Both the position numbers and the translations under genes were made by a program. Below the pieces are notes generated by a model. It was not told where the DNA came from and made no database searches. It saw nothing but the letters and a program-made list of their open reading frames with translations. 64,000 nt of DNA. Origin: Gloeomargarita lithophora Alchichica-D10 (GTDB lineage: Bacteria > Cyanobacteriota > Cyanobacteriia > Gloeomargaritales > Gloeomargaritaceae). The stretch lies in contig NZ_CP017675.1 of NCBI RefSeq assembly GCF_001870225.1, positions 957,660 through 1,021,659 of the forward strand, written 5' to 3'. Position 1 is the first letter of the stretch. Every line of letters starts with the position of its first letter. Of the stretch, positions 49,952 to 59,825 are shown piece by piece.

Positions 49952-49993
49952 CTTAATTGATGACACGCTCTAGGGAAGAAATGGTCACATATT

Positions 49994-52900
49994 TTAATGC
50001 CCCTCCGAGGAACTCCCCTCAAAGCGCATCACCGGGGCAGGCAGGTCTTCCACCGTCGGTTCTAAAGCAGTAGGGGCAGGGGTTTCCCCCCCATCATCGG
50101 AGAAAAATTGCCGCTCCAGGTTTTTAATCACCACGTACAGCACCGGCACCAGGAACAAACTCAGCAGGGTGGAAATGGCATAACCCCCAAACAAGGCCGT
50201 CCCCAAGGACCAGCGGCTCATTGCCCCCGCCCCCTTCGCCACCAGCAGAGGCGCAAACCCCACCAACCCGGAAAGCACCGTCATCAAAATCGGGCGCAGG
50301 CGTTCCCGACAGGCATGGATGGCCGCCTGGGTGAAATTCATCCCCTCTTCCTTGTGGGCTTGGTTGGCAAATTCCACGATCAAAATCGCATTTTTACTCG
50401 CCAACGCAATCAACATCACCAGGGCAATCTGGGTGTACATATTATTATTTACCGCTGGCCAACCACTCCAGGATTGCAATAAATTTGCCCGCAGTTGGAT
50501 CGCCCCCAACGCCCCCAAAATAGACAGGGGCACCGTCAGCATAATAATCAACGGGTCAATATAACTTTCGTACTGCGCCGCCAACACCAAAAATACAATC
50601 ACAAACGACAAGCCAAACACAATCGGAGCCGCCCCCGCCGCCGCCCGCTCCTGAAAAGCCATCCCCGTCCATTCCAGGGCAAACCCCGGTGCCAACACCT
50701 CCTGCGCCACCTCCTCCATCGCCCGCATCGCATCCCCGGTACTAAACCCCTGGGCGGGATTCGCCAAAATATCCACCGCCGTATAAATATTGTAATGCTG
50801 TACAATCGGCGGATAGGTAATCTGCTCTAGGCGTACCACCTGGCTAAGTTGCACCGAACGCCCATCCCGCGAACGCACATACAACTGGTCAATCGCCTGG
50901 GGGTCAGAGCGATACTGGGCATCCGCCTGGGCATAGACCCGATACAAAAAGCCCCCCAAAACGTACTGGTTCACATAGGTAGAACCCAGGTAGGTCTGCA
51001 TGGTGTTAAACACCGTATTGATGTCCACATTCTGGGCATTGGCCAAATTCCGGTCAATGCTCACCTGCACCAGCGGCGCACTGGGCGTAAAGTTGGCAAA
51101 AGCACTGGCAATTTCCGGGCGTTGATTCACCTGCTCCAAATACTTTTGCGAATTTTCAATCAGGGCATCCATCCCCCGATACGCCCGGTCTTGCAGATAA
51201 ACCTCCATCCCCCCCGTACTGCCCAAGCCATCAATCGCCGGGGCATTCACCGCCGCCACCCGCATCCCCGTCACCTGGGTCGCCATCAACCGGTTTGCCC
51301 AACGCAGGAGGCCAAACACCGATTTTTGAATCCCCTGCCGTTCCTCCCAGGGTTTGAGTTTCACAAAAAACAAAGCCTTATTGCTGGCATTTCCCGTAAA
51401 ACTAAAACCACCAATGCCCATGACACTCGATACTTCCGGGTTTTTGAGCATCAGTTCTTCCACCTGCTTCACTTGGTTGGTGGTGTACTGCAACGATACC
51501 GTCGAGGGTGCCTCTCCCAACATAAAAAAGTAGCCCTGGTCTTCCTCCGGGATAAACCCCTGGGGCGTGACCTGATAAATCCACCCAGAAGCAATCAACC
51601 CCACCACAAAAATCGGCACCACCACCCACCGCCAGCGGATCACTTGGGCTACCAGACCGGTATAGCCCTGTTTGACCCATTCAAAGCCCTGATTAAAACC
51701 CCCAAATAAACCCCGCAACGGGCCATGCAAAGGCTGGCTGGGGCGCATCAAAATCGCCGCCATGGTGGGGGAAAAACTCATGGCATTAAACGTAGAAATA
51801 ATAATGGCAAAGATAATAATCAGGGCAAATTGCTTATAGACAATCCCGGTAGTACCTGGGAAAAATGTCACCGGGATAAACACCGCCACCAATACCAACG
51901 AAGTGGCAATCACCGCCCCCAACAATTCCCCCATCGAATCAATCGCCGCCTGCAAAGGCCGCATCCCAGCTTGTAACTTATTCGCCACCGCCTCCACCAC
52001 CAAAATCCCATCATCCACCACCAATCCGGTCGCCAAAATCACCCCAAACAAGGTGAGTTGGTTCATGCTAAACCCAAAGGCCAGGGCAAAGGCCATCGCC
52101 CCAATCAGCGACACGGGAATGGCAATCGAGGGAATAATCGTGGTGCGCCAATCCTGCAAAAACAGCAAAATCACCAAAAATACCAGCAAAATAGCTTCAA
52201 ACAAAGTCTTGAAGGCTTCTTGCAAAGCGGCGGCCACAAAGTCCGTATTATCCAAAGCGATGGTGGCCTGCAATCCGGGGGGGAAATCCCTCGCCAACGC
52301 ATCCATCTTGGCCCGCACCAACTGCCCCGTATTCCAAGCGTTACTCCCCGGTAACTGATATACCAACAAGGCCACCGCCGGGGCTTGGTTAAAAATCGCC
52401 GTCACGCTGTAGTTTTGGGCACCCACCTCCGCCCGCCCCACATCCCTGATCCGGATCAACGCCCCATCACTGCCGGTTTTGACCACAATATCTTCCGCTT
52501 CCTGCGGAGTCGTAAACCGCCCCACCGCCCGCAAACTCAACTGGTACTGCTGACCCGGAGGCGCCGGTTCCTGGCCAATTACCCCCGCCCCCACCTGGAC
52601 ATTCTGCTGGTTAATCGCATTCACCACCTCCTGCGCCGTTACCCCCCGCGCCGCCAGGGCATCGGGATTCAGCCAAATCCGCATGGCGTACTGCCGTTGG
52701 CCAGCGATATTAACCGCTCCCACCCCATCCAGGCGTTTAATTTCATCGGTAATATAACGGTCAACATAATTACTTAAAAAGGTATTATCATAGATAAATT
52801 CACCCTGCTCGTTTTTCTCTGAATAAATACCATAGGCCAGGGTAATACTGGGGGATTGTTTATTGGTCGTTACCCCAGTACGATTTACGGATTCTGGTAA

Positions 52901-53260
52901 TTGGGGTTGGGCGGTAGCGACATTATTTTGCACCAAAACCTGGGCGATATTGGCATCAATCTCCACCGGGAAGGAAACACTAATGGTGGCATTACCCGTA
53001 CTATCCGTGTAGGAGGACATATACAACATATCTTCCGTGCCGTTAATCTGCCGCTCTAAAACCGTGGTCACATTATCGGCGGTGGTCTGGGCATCGGCAC
53101 CCTGGAAATTGGCGGTCACCTGCACCTGCTTGGGTGCCAAATCCGGTAATTTCGCCAGGGGTAATAAAGGAATCGCAATCCCCCCCAACAAAATAATCAA
53201 CAACGAACAAACCGTGGTCAGTACCGGGCGTTTGATGAAACCAGTGGCGAGATTGAACAT
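49994..53260 (-). CDS. RND multidrug efflux transporter, HAE1/AcrB type
   Basis: 1088 aa inner-membrane pump with 12 helices and two large periplasmic loops. The N-terminus FIKRPVLTTVCSLLIILLGG, the proton-relay helix GVILATGLVVDDGILVVEAV (Asp pair) and the C-terminal VMLIALASKNAILIVEFANQ are characteristic. Exports hydrophobic or amphiphilic compounds with an MFP adaptor and outer-membrane channel. It begins 8 bp after the adaptor gene, forming one operon; no TolC gene is nearby. Confidence 0.95.
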   Translation of the reverse strand: MFNLATGFIKRPVLTTVCSLLIILLGGIAIPLLPLAKLPDLAPKQVQVTANFQGADAQTTADNVTTVLERQINGTEDMLYMSSYTDSTGNATISVSFPVEIDANIAQVLVQNNVATAQPQLPESVNRTGVTTNKQSPSITLAYGIYSEKNEQGEFIYDNTFLSNYVDRYITDEIKRLDGVGAVNIAGQRQYAMRIWLNPDALAARGVTAQEVVNAINQQNVQVGAGVIGQEPAPPGQQYQLSLRAVGRFTTPQEAEDIVVKTGSDGALIRIRDVGRAEVGAQNYSVTAIFNQAPAVALLVYQLPGSNAWNTGQLVRAKMDALARDFPPGLQATIALDNTDFVAAALQEAFKTLFEAILLVFLVILLFLQDWRTTIIPSIAIPVSLIGAMAFALAFGFSMNQLTLFGVILATGLVVDDGILVVEAVANKLQAGMRPLQAAIDSMGELLGAVIATSLVLVAVFIPVTFFPGTTGIVYKQFALIIIFAIIISTFNAMSFSPTMAAILMRPSQPLHGPLRGLFGGFNQGFEWVKQGYTGLVAQVIRWRWVVVPIFVVGLIASGWIYQVTPQGFIPEEDQGYFFMLGEAPSTVSLQYTTNQVKQVEELMLKNPEVSSVMGIGGFSFTGNASNKALFFVKLKPWEERQGIQKSVFGLLRWANRLMATQVTGMRVAAVNAPAIDGLGSTGGMEVYLQDRAYRGMDALIENSQKYLEQVNQRPEIASAFANFTPSAPLVQVSIDRNLANAQNVDINTVFNTMQTYLGSTYVNQYVLGGFLYRVYAQADAQYRSDPQAIDQLYVRSRDGRSVQLSQVVRLEQITYPPIVQHYNIYTAVDILANPAQGFSTGDAMRAMEEVAQEVLAPGFALEWTGMAFQERAAAGAAPIVFGLSFVIVFLVLAAQYESYIDPLIIMLTVPLSILGALGAIQLRANLLQSWSGWPAVNNNMYTQIALVMLIALASKNAILIVEFANQAHKEEGMNFTQAAIHACRERLRPILMTVLSGLVGFAPLLVAKGAGAMSRWSLGTALFGGYAISTLLSLFLVPVLYVVIKNLERQFFSDDGGETPAPTALEPTVEDLPAPVMRFEGSSSEGH

Positions 53261-53268
53261 GATTGCAA

Positions 53269-54501
53269 TCAGGGGGTAGGTTTGGTGGCGGTGGCGGCTT
53301 CCGGGCGGATCGGGGCACCATCCACCAGTCCCAGCAACCCGGAGACAATCACCTGTTCATTGGCCTGCAAACCGGAGCGTACCTGGTATTGTTGCCCCTG
53401 GATGGCCCCCAGTTGGACAGGTTTTTTGCGGGCAACACTGCGGCCATTTTCCTGGGCAACGGTAAAGACAAAAGCCTGCGCCCCCACTGGGGTAACGGCG
53501 ACCACCGGCACCAGCAAACCCGGTTGGCGGTTCCAGACCAGGCGGGCTTGCACGTACTGCCCGTCCCGCAATAGCCCCTGGGGATTACGAAACTCCGCCT
53601 TGGTCAAAACGGTCTGCGCCCCCGTATCCACCTCCGGCGAAATAAAGTACAGCCGCCCCTGGGACAGGGATTTACCACTGTTGGGGTCTTCTAACAAGAC
53701 GGGCAACTCCAGGCGCAACTGGTTCAAGCGGCTGGTGGGCACGGAAATCCGCAAATCCAGCACGTCATTTCTGACAATTTGGGTAATTTGCTCCCCCGTC
53801 TGGACAAAATCCCCCACCCGCAAAGGAATGTCCGCCACCATGCCATCAATGGGGGACACAATGGCCTTAAAGTCAAAACTCACCCGGGCTGTACCCGCGC
53901 TGGCCTGCGCCTGTTTCAAATTGGCATTCGCCTGTTCTAGGGCGGCTTCCGTAGCCTTCACCTGATCCACAGTGGCCTTCAAATCCGCCTGGGCTACTTC
54001 CAAATTTTTGGTGGCCGTGTCCTTGGTCTGCTGGGAAACTACCCCTTCTGCTAATAATGCCACCGCCCGTTGGTACTCCAATTGCTGCAACTCCAGGGTG
54101 GCCTGAGCCGCATTCCGTTGGGAACGAGCCGCCTGCACATTCGCCTGGGCCTGGCGTACCCCATCCTGCGCCGCCCGCACCCCCGCCAAGGCTCCCGCCA
54201 ATTCCGTAGCGGTTTGATCCGGCTCCAACCGGGCGATTACTGTGCCCTGGCGCACCTGTGCCCCATTATTGACTGGGATCGCCGTAATCCGGCCACTGAT
54301 CTGGGGGCGAAGCGACACCCGCACCAGGGCTTCCAAATTGCCCACAAATTGGGAACTGTCTTCTAATAAACCGCTGACCACTTCCTGGGTCTTGACGGGT
54401 GTTTCCCGAGGGCCAGCGGCTTTTTTGGGGTCACAGGCGGCGGTCAGGCCAACCATTGCGACCAAAACGGCTGACCACCCCAACGGTCTTAAGGTTTTCA
54501 T
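53269..54501 (-). CDS. RND efflux periplasmic adaptor (MFP/HlyD family)
   Basis: 410 aa lipoprotein-type adaptor. Signal sequence with lipobox LTAAC at residues 19-23. A lipoyl half-motif follows (VSLRPQISGRITAIPVNNGAQVRQG), then a long coiled-coil hairpin (AQDGVRQAQANVQAARSQ to ANLKQAQASAG), the second lipoyl half, a beta-barrel and a membrane-proximal domain. Links the RND pump at 49994-53260 to an outer-membrane channel. Confidence 0.94.
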   Translation of the reverse strand: MKTLRPLGWSAVLVAMVGLTAACDPKKAAGPRETPVKTQEVVSGLLEDSSQFVGNLEALVRVSLRPQISGRITAIPVNNGAQVRQGTVIARLEPDQTATELAGALAGVRAAQDGVRQAQANVQAARSQRNAAQATLELQQLEYQRAVALLAEGVVSQQTKDTATKNLEVAQADLKATVDQVKATEAALEQANANLKQAQASAGTARVSFDFKAIVSPIDGMVADIPLRVGDFVQTGEQITQIVRNDVLDLRISVPTSRLNQLRLELPVLLEDPNSGKSLSQGRLYFISPEVDTGAQTVLTKAEFRNPQGLLRDGQYVQARLVWNRQPGLLVPVVAVTPVGAQAFVFTVAQENGRSVARKKPVQLGAIQGQQYQVRSGLQANEQVIVSGLLGLVDGAPIRPEAATATKPTP

Positions 54502-54522
54502 GATCCCAACATTACAGACGAC

Positions 54523-54544
54523 GTTACTAGAGACTTAGTGTAAC
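54523..54544. promoter_or_regulatory. Imperfect inverted repeat before the efflux operon
   Basis: GTTAC, 12 bases, GTAAC, 21 bp upstream of the adaptor start codon. Position and spacing suit an operator or promoter element, but no regulator gene is linked and only five bases per arm match exactly. Confidence 0.3.
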
Positions 54545-54732
54545 AAACGGGTTTGGATGCGCTCCCAATTGCCGTAACTTTCTTAATCATATTCACCGCC
54601 GGCACTTGTCCTGTCGCTTTAGGGGAACCAAGCACCCTTGATTTTGAATAAATCTTATAATCCCGTGGGTAAATTCCCGGCAACCCGCCCAGAAATGCCA
54701 TAATCAACCTGAATCGGTCTAGGGTTAAAGCC

Positions 54733-55707
54733 GTGGCGAAACCGGTGGTATTGGTGGCGGATATTGGCGGGACAAATACTCGTTTTGAACTGTTGCGCTT
54801 GGCTGACCCGCCCCAAGTCCTGCTGGTGCAAAATTACCAAAACGATGACTACCCGGATTTGGGCACCATTGGTCAGGAATTTCTCAGCCAAACCCCGGTG
54901 CAGGCCGACTTGGCTTGTCTGGCGGTAGCCGGTCCGGTGGAAGACAACTGCATGAATCTCACCAACCGGGGCTGGCGGGTGACGGGCGCAGAACTGGCGG
55001 CCCAAATGGGGATTCCCCAGGTGCATTTGATCAATGACCTAGAGGCGGTGGGCTACGGGGTGCGTTATCTCCATCCCAAGGATTGGGTGGTACTCCAGGC
55101 GGGAACGGTGGTACCCCAAGCCCCCATCGGCATCGTGGCGGCGGGGACGGGGTTGGGGGAATGTTTCCTCACCTGGGATGGGCAAAAATACCGGGTGTGG
55201 CCTTCCGAGGGCGGGCATACGGATTTTGCTCCCCGCAATGACCGGGAATTGGCCTTGTGGCGGCATCTCCAGGGGCAATTTGGCCGGGTATCGGCGGAGC
55301 GGGTCGTCTCCGGGCCGGGGTTGTGGAATATCTACAGTTATCTGGCGCAGGTATTTCCCGAACAGGCGCGCGCGGCCATTCTGGAGGCCAAAAACCCGGC
55401 TTTGATTACCCAAAATCTGAGCGACCCCTTATGCAGTCAAGCGGTGGATATTTTTGTCGCCAATTATGGCAGTGAAGCGGGAAATTTCGCCCTCAAACTC
55501 CTGGCTCGCGGGGGGATTTATCTTACCGGCGGCATTGCCCCTCGTTTGGTGGAGCGGTTCCAGCAGGGGGGATTTATGCGGGCATTTTTGGATAAGGGAC
55601 GCATGGGGCCTCTATTGGTGAACATCCCCGTGTTTTTGGTGACCGCTGAACGGGTGGGGTTACTCGGAGCAATTGAAGCGGCACGGCAATATAGCCATCC
55701 TCTTTGA
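54733..55707 (+). CDS. glk: Glucokinase (Glk family)
   Basis: Phosphorylates glucose with ATP. 324 aa. The phosphate motif is VLVADIGGTNTRFELL, sugar-binding CLAVAGPVEDN and HLINDLEAVGYGV, then IVAAGTGLGECFL and PSEGGHTDFAPRN. GTG 54733 is the start. The stop TGA lies within the left repeat of a family A element (TTTGAATTTT). Confidence 0.95.
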   Translation: MAKPVVLVADIGGTNTRFELLRLADPPQVLLVQNYQNDDYPDLGTIGQEFLSQTPVQADLACLAVAGPVEDNCMNLTNRGWRVTGAELAAQMGIPQVHLINDLEAVGYGVRYLHPKDWVVLQAGTVVPQAPIGIVAAGTGLGECFLTWDGQKYRVWPSEGGHTDFAPRNDRELALWRHLQGQFGRVSAERVVSGPGLWNIYSYLAQVFPEQARAAILEAKNPALITQNLSDPLCSQAVDIFVANYGSEAGNFALKLLARGGIYLTGGIAPRLVERFQQGGFMRAFLDKGRMGPLLVNIPVFLVTAERVGLLGAIEAARQYSHPL

Positions 55708-55835
55708 ATTTTTTTTGCATATTTGAATTTTTTTTGCATAGCGGTCGCCGGGGCGCAGTTCTTATCGTTGGTTCTCCCAAATATCCGTTCGCCTAACGAA
55801 ACATGGAGTGGCAGTTGTAATCAGAGGGGCACTAC
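55703..55835 (+). repeat. Family A element with a duplicated leading segment
   Basis: A 19-bp segment TTTGAATTTTTTTTGCATA is present twice in perfect tandem (55703-55721, 55722-55740). The core GCGGTCGCCGGGGCGCAG, TTGGTTCTCCCAAATATCC follows. A weak right end (AGAGGGGCAC) is near 55825. Confidence 0.68.
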
Positions 55836-55856
55836 TTTTCTTCAGAAAGCGCATGA

Positions 55857-56102
55857 TTTCGCTGCTTCACAGTCATTCTTCATAAAGAAGATGATATGTA
55901 GGTTTCTGAGTGTCCAGAGGTTGGCACGGTTGATCAAGGGGAAACAATCGAACAAGCAATCGCAGGTTTGAGAGAGGCAACGCAACTCTACCTAGAGGAA
56001 TTTCCCCTACCTGAAACATCTCCTAGACTTGTAACCAGCATTGAGGTCAGCTATGCCCAAGATGCCACGAATCTCAAGCAGAGAAGCAATTCGGGCACTT
56101 GA
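55857..56102 (+). pseudogene. hicB antitoxin pseudogene
   Basis: The frame reads FTVILHKEDDM-stop-VSECPEVGTVDQ, then GETIEQAIAGLREATQLYLE and EFPLPETSPRLVTSIEVSYA. This is HicB-type antitoxin sequence in order. The initiating Met is missing and a TAG (55899-55901) replaces the usual Tyr. Overlaps hicA by 50 bp in the normal HicB-HicA arrangement. Confidence 0.75.
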
Positions 56103-56166
56103 GCGTTTAGGATTCGAGCAAGTTCGTCAAACAGGCAGTCATGTTGTATTGACAATCTACGCCTGA
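56053..56166 (+). pseudogene. Truncated hicA toxin
   Basis: 37 codons: MPKMPRISSREAIRALERL, then GFEQVRQTGSHVVLTIYA. The catalytic GSH His is present, but the protein stops just after it. HicA is normally 60-80 aa, so the C-terminal half of the dsRBD-like fold is lost. Its end overlaps the 3' end of the convergent DUF1269 gene by 10 bp. Confidence 0.75.
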
Positions 56167-56666
56167 GATGGCGGTTCTACCCCCCGATTCGCCAGCACTT
56201 CTTGGAGTTCCGCCTCCTTGTCCTTGGTGAGGGAAGTACGCAAGACCTTACCCCCATAGGGCGCAATTTCGTCCAAAACTTTGTCGGGAGTGAATTTCCG
56301 CACCAGGATAAACAGTGCCGAGGTGCTGGGACACATGGTTTCCGCCAACTCCCGCATGAAATTGTCATCCACACCGATGTCGGTTAATGCCCCGCTGACC
56401 GCACCCGTGGCCGCCCCAATCGCCAACCCCGCCAAGGGCATAAAAAACAAAGTGCCAATCAACATACCCCAAAAACCGCCGCTCACGGCACCCATTCCCG
56501 TCAGGTTTACCGCCTGCTTGAGTTGAACTTTACCATCGGCATCTTTGACCACCACGGCGGCATCCCCCAATTCGATCAGATGCTCTTTTTGCAACTTAGC
56601 GAGGGTGAGACGCACTTCCTCGGCCTTGAACATATCATCGTAGGCGATGGCAATCAGTTCACTCAT
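56157..56666 (-). CDS. DUF1269 glycine-zipper membrane protein
   Basis: 169 aa. The opening MSELIAIAYDDMFKAEEVRL is typical of DUF1269. A Gly-rich hydrophobic hairpin follows (GGFWGMLIGTLFFMPLAGLAIGAATGAVSGAL), then a soluble C-terminal part (CPSTSALFILVRKFTPDKVL). Probably membrane-associated and stress-related; function not established. TGGAGG supports ATG 56666. A decayed hicBA pair lies immediately downstream. Confidence 0.83.
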   Translation of the reverse strand: MSELIAIAYDDMFKAEEVRLTLAKLQKEHLIELGDAAVVVKDADGKVQLKQAVNLTGMGAVSGGFWGMLIGTLFFMPLAGLAIGAATGAVSGALTDIGVDDNFMRELAETMCPSTSALFILVRKFTPDKVLDEIAPYGGKVLRTSLTKDKEAELQEVLANRGVEPPSQA

Positions 56667-56726
56667 GGGTCACCTCCAAGACGTACCACCACCCTACCAT
56701 ATCTTTTCGGAGATAAATTTTAGGGG

Positions 56727-56837
56727 CGTTGCTGATTTAAGGTATGAAGTTTCCGTGCGTCATTAATTCAACCTTTGGTGTGGGCGGAGTTTTCCCTATG
56801 CTGTTTTTTGAGTATCATACCCAGATTCAGCAACGTC
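56727..56837. mobile_element. Family B inverted-repeat element
   Basis: 111 bp from GGCGTTGCTGA to TCAGCAACGTC (ten of eleven end bases complementary). The interior GGTATGAA, TTAATTCAACC, GGAGTTTTCCCTATG and TTTTTTGAGTATCATACCCAG aligns with the copy at 49435-49547. Four bases separate it from the purU stop codon. Confidence 0.78.
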
Positions 56838-56841
56838 AATT

Positions 56842-57675
56842 TTAGGTAAATACCACCGTTTTGTTGTGATAAACCAGCACCCGATGTTCCAAGTGCCAGC
56901 GCACCGCCTGAGCCAACACCCGCCGTTCCACATCCCGGCCTTGGCGAACCAAATCCGCCACCGTGTGCCGATGGCTGACCCGCACAATATCCTGCTCAAT
57001 AATCGGCCCGGCATCCAGGTCTGGGGTAACGTAGTGGGCGGTGGCACCAATAATTTTCACCCCCCGTTGGTGCGCCCTATGGTAGGGATTTGCGCCGGGA
57101 AAAGCGGGTAAAAACGAATGATGAATGTTAATCATGGGCGGGCATTGATCAATAAAATCTTGACTCAAAATTTGCATATATTTAGCCAAAACAATTAGCT
57201 GAATGTCATGGGTTTTGATTAGTTTTAACTGTTCGGCTTCTACTTGGGATTTATTGGTAATTGTTATGTAATAAAAAGGAATCTGAAACTGCTCAGCAAT
57301 GGGGGCACAATCCTGATGATTGCTGATAATCAGAGTAATTTCTCCCGGTAATTCCCCCGCCCGTTGCCGCCAGAGTAAATCCCACAGACAATGGCTTTGT
57401 TTGCCCACAAAAATTGCCAACTTGGGCGATTCATTGCGGGTGTGATACGACCACTGGGCTGAAATGCTTTGAGCAATCGGGGTAAATTCCGTGCGGGTCG
57501 CTGATGGAGAGAGTTGAAACCCCGCTAATTCCCATTCCAAGCGGCTGAGAAATAAACCCTCATCTAAGTGGTGATCCGCATGGATGATATTACCGCCCCA
57601 CTGATGGACAAACTGGCTGATTTTGGCCACTAACCCCCGTTGGTCGGGGCAACACACCTGTAAAATTCCGTGCAT
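56842..57675 (-). CDS. purU: Formyltetrahydrofolate deformylase
   Basis: Hydrolyses 10-formyl-THF to formate and THF. 277 aa. An N-terminal ACT domain (CCPDQRGLVAKISQFVHQWGG) is followed by a formyltransferase-fold domain with YMQILSQDFIDQCPPMINIHHSFLP (Asn/His), FPGANPYHRAHQRGVKIIGATAHYV and DLDAGPIIEQD. ATG 57675. Divergent from tkt with 118 bp between. Confidence 0.95.
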   Translation of the reverse strand: MHGILQVCCPDQRGLVAKISQFVHQWGGNIIHADHHLDEGLFLSRLEWELAGFQLSPSATRTEFTPIAQSISAQWSYHTRNESPKLAIFVGKQSHCLWDLLWRQRAGELPGEITLIISNHQDCAPIAEQFQIPFYYITITNKSQVEAEQLKLIKTHDIQLIVLAKYMQILSQDFIDQCPPMINIHHSFLPAFPGANPYHRAHQRGVKIIGATAHYVTPDLDAGPIIEQDIVRVSHRHTVADLVRQGRDVERRVLAQAVRWHLEHRVLVYHNKTVVFT

Positions 57676-57793
57676 TAGATAACCGACTCCTAACCCATTT
57701 ACCGTAATTTAACCTGCCTTGGAAACCCAGGATGTCCCCCCTATGGCACAATGGGACTGACTGCGCCGACTGTAATGCAAGAGGTAAATATCT

Positions 57794-59794
57794 ATGACCG
57801 TCGCTGCCCCCCCGAATCTTGACCAACTGGCGATCAATACCATCCGGTTTCTCGCCGTGGATGCGGTGCAAAAAGCCAAATCCGGCCACCCCGGCTTACC
57901 GATGGGGGCGGCACCGATGGCCTACGTGCTCTGGCAAAATTTCCTGAAATTTAACCCCCGTAATCCCCAATGGGCAGACCGGGATCGCTTCGTGCTGTCG
58001 GCGGGTCACGGCTGTATGTTGCAGTACGCTTTACTGCATTTGACGGGCTATGACGTGGGGATGGATGACCTGAAACAATTCCGCCAGTGGGGTTCGATTA
58101 CCCCCGGCCACCCGGAGAACTTTGAAACCCCAGGCGTAGAGGTGACCACCGGCCCGCTGGGGCAAGGGGTGGGCAATGGGGTGGGGTTGGCGATTGCGGA
58201 GGCGCACCTGGCCGCCCGGTTTAACCAACCCGGCCATACCATCGTGGATCATTACACCTATGTGATCCTGGGGGATGGGTGCAACATGGAGGGGATTGCT
58301 TCGGAGGCGGCTTCCCTGGCGGGGCATTTGCAGTTGGGTAAGCTGGTCATGCTCTACGACAGCAACCACATTTCCATTGATGGCAATACGGAAATCGCCT
58401 TTACGGAAGATGTGGGCAAACGCTACGAAGCCTACGGGTGGCACGTCCTCAAGGTGGCGGATGGCAACCAGGATTTAGCGGCGATTGGGGAGGCGATTGC
58501 CCAGGCCAAGGCGGTGACGGACAAGCCTTCTTTTATTATTGTGGAAACCACCATCGGTTACGGTTCCCCCAACAAGGCGGGGACGGAGGGCGTACACGGG
58601 GCGCCCCTGGGGCCGGATGAGGTGAAATTGACCAAGGAAAACCTGGGCTGGCCTTTGGAGCCGGATTTTTATATTCCCGATCAGGTGCTAAGCCATTTTC
58701 GGCAGGCGGTGGACAAGGGTGCCGAAGCGGAAGCGGCCTGGAACCAGAAATTTGCGGCTTATAAGCTGGCCTATCCGGCATTGGCGGCGGAATTTGAGCG
58801 GATCATGGGGGGGGAATTGCCGTCTGGGTGGCAAGCGGCCTTAGCACCCGTGGCGGAAACCGGTAAGGAATCCACCCGCAATTTGTCCAAGTTTTGTTTG
58901 AATGCGTTGGCCGGGGCAGTGCCGGAATTTTTGGGCGGTTCGGCGGACTTAGCGCACTCGAATATGACCTTTTTGAAGGGGATTCCCGAATTTCAACCCG
59001 GTTCTTACGAGGGGCGCAATTTCCGGTTTGGGGTGCGGGAACACGGCATGGGGGCGGTCGCCAACGGCATGGCTTTGCACGGCGGGTTGATTCCCTACGA
59101 TGCCACGTTTTTGATTTTTACCGACTATATGCGGGCGGCGATCCGCTTGTCGGCCCTGTCCCAGGTGCGGGTTTTGCACGTGATGACCCACGATTCCGTC
59201 GCCCTGGGGGAAGATGGCCCGACCCACCAACCGGTGGAAACTACCGCTTCGCTACGGTTGATTCCCAATCTATATGTCTTTCGTCCGGCGGATGCCCGGG
59301 AAACCGTGGGGTCTTACCAGGTGGCCTTGGCATCGGCCAAAACCCCGTCGGTGTTGGTGTTTACCCGCCAAGCCCTGAACCCGCAGGCCGGTACTTCTAT
59401 CGAAGGGGTCGCCCAGGGGGGCTATATCGTGGTGGACTGCGGCTGTGAGCATCCCGATTTGATTTTGATTGCCACCGGCTCCGAGTTGGAACTGGCGGTG
59501 CAGGCGGCGGCGCAACTGGCGGACAAAAAGGTGCGGGTGGTGTCTATGCCTTGCACGGCCTTGTTTGATAGCCAACCCCAGGCGTACCGAGATAGCGTGC
59601 TACCCCCGCAGGTGACCAAGCGTATTTCCATCGAAGCCGGGGTCACCGCTGGCTGGTACAAGTACGTGGGCTTTGGCGGCAAAACCCTGGGCATTGACCA
59701 GTTTGGGGCTTCCGCACCGGGGCCGGTGTGCATGGAGAAATTCGGCATGACCGTGGCGAATCTGGTGGCAACGGCACAAGCCCTGCTGGCCTAG
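57794..59794 (+). CDS. tkt: Transketolase
   Basis: Thiamine-diphosphate enzyme of the Calvin cycle and pentose phosphate pathway. 666 aa. [20 protein letters not shown], the ThDP motif [41 protein letters not shown], and the pyrimidine-domain [19 protein letters not shown]. Full length. Confidence 0.97.
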   Translation: MTVAAPPNLDQLAINTIRFLAVDAVQKAKSGHPGLPMGAAPMAYVLWQNFLKFNPRNPQWADRDRFVLSAGHGCMLQYALLHLTGYDVGMDDLKQFRQWGSITPGHPENFETPGVEVTTGPLGQGVGNGVGLAIAEAHLAARFNQPGHTIVDHYTYVILGDGCNMEGIASEAASLAGHLQLGKLVMLYDSNHISIDGNTEIAFTEDVGKRYEAYGWHVLKVADGNQDLAAIGEAIAQAKAVTDKPSFIIVETTIGYGSPNKAGTEGVHGAPLGPDEVKLTKENLGWPLEPDFYIPDQVLSHFRQAVDKGAEAEAAWNQKFAAYKLAYPALAAEFERIMGGELPSGWQAALAPVAETGKESTRNLSKFCLNALAGAVPEFLGGSADLAHSNMTFLKGIPEFQPGSYEGRNFRFGVREHGMGAVANGMALHGGLIPYDATFLIFTDYMRAAIRLSALSQVRVLHVMTHDSVALGEDGPTHQPVETTASLRLIPNLYVFRPADARETVGSYQVALASAKTPSVLVFTRQALNPQAGTSIEGVAQGGYIVVDCGCEHPDLILIATGSELELAVQAAAQLADKKVRVVSMPCTALFDSQPQAYRDSVLPPQVTKRISIEAGVTAGWYKYVGFGGKTLGIDQFGASAPGPVCMEKFGMTVANLVATAQALLA

Positions 59795-59825
59795 TTAATC
59801 CTCGGTATCATCCGGCTGGATGCCA

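Noticed and set aside
50849-51709. 286-codon open frame opposite the RND pump
   Set aside because: It is antisense to a conserved 1088-aa protein, is His/Arg/Pro-rich and shows no family motifs.
56157-56666. Glycine-zipper protein as a candidate calcyanin
   Set aside because: It has a single Gly-rich hairpin and a typical DUF1269 N-terminus, without the repeated long glycine zippers of calcyanin.
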